A DNA stretch of 5,432 nt from Bifidobacterium breve (GTDB lineage Bacteria; Actinomycetota; Actinomycetes; Nanopelagicales; Nanopelagicaceae). Location of the stretch: NCBI GenBank assembly GCA_945869505.1, contig CAMBOZ010000078.1, forward strand, positions 1 to 5,432, read 5' to 3'. Position 1 is the stretch's first letter. Every line of letters starts with the position of its first letter. Shown here piece after piece: positions 5,402-5,432 of the stretch. Both the position numbers and the translations under genes were made by a program. The notes beneath the pieces were generated by a model. The model had not been told where the DNA came from. It searched no databases and worked only from the letters and a program-made list of their open reading frames with translations.

Positions 5402-5432
5402 ATGAGCACAGCAACCTTCCCCGCTGGCACAT
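5402..5432 (+). CDS. SOS-regulated gene divergent from lexA, only the first 10 codons visible
   Basis: ATG at 5402 follows AAGGAG (5389-5394) with a 7-base gap, a strong ribosome-binding site. The visible product is MSTATFPAGT, cut by the right window edge. LexA box 3 lies in its leader or promoter, so it belongs to the SOS regulon. In many actinobacteria the gene divergent from lexA encodes a LysM-domain or cell-division inhibitor protein (DivS in Corynebacterium, ChiZ/Rv2719c in Mycobacterium). The same arrangement makes that a reasonable guess, but ten residues cannot confirm it. Confidence 0.7.
   Translation, partial: MSTATFPAGT

Noticed and set aside
1..5432. Mobile element, CRISPR array, tRNA or attachment site
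   Set aside because: No transposase or integrase frame, spaced direct repeats, tRNA-like cloverleaf or long terminal repeats were seen, so transfer of the cassette is suggested only by its content and the tight lexA joint.

Overview
The window looks like a chromosomal piece of a low-to-moderate-GC actinobacterium. The LexA protein is actinobacterial in style, its control region carries SOS boxes of the actinobacterial TCGAAC-N4-GTTCGA type, and several genes lack a Shine-Dalgarno sequence but have a TAnnnT -10 hexamer placed for leaderless transcription. A small-genome freshwater group such as the acI/Nanopelagicales lineage would fit, but that is an inference from style, not a proven placement.

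Layout, left to right. A minus-strand zinc-ribbon protein runs off the left edge (212 to 1). Across a 72-bp gap holding a perfect 16-bp palindrome, a small 50-residue orphan protein is encoded on the plus strand (285-437). It meets, tail to tail with a 2-bp gap, a long minus-strand gene (stop at 440, start at 2314) for a nuclease-helicase fusion. From a short divergent promoter region (2315-2403), a second and different nuclease-helicase fusion is read on the plus strand (2404-4260). It is followed after 9 bp by a MazG-type nucleotide pyrophosphohydrolase (4270-4584). The mazG-like stop codon touches the stop codon of minus-strand lexA (4585-5256) with no base between. The lexA control region holds three LexA boxes and also drives a divergent gene that is cut off by the right edge (from 5402).

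The centre of interest is the three-gene cassette at 440-4584. Both large proteins have an N-terminal PD-(D/E)XK nuclease core with a RecB-like QxxxY motif, followed by a P-loop helicase domain of the DUF2075 / Schlafen-group-3 type. They are not recent duplicates: their sequences between the motifs differ and they belong to two recognisable subtypes. Two such enzymes head to head, one linked in an operon to a nucleotide-hydrolysing MazG protein, look like a nucleic-acid-processing and nucleotide-control module, most likely anti-phage or anti-plasmid defence. That role is inferred from domain content; nothing in the sequence proves it, and I know of no named defence system with exactly this composition. 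The flanks (zinc-ribbon protein, lexA) look like ordinary core genes, so the cassette may be an insertion next to lexA. No transposase, integrase, tRNA, CRISPR array or convincing terminator hairpin was seen.
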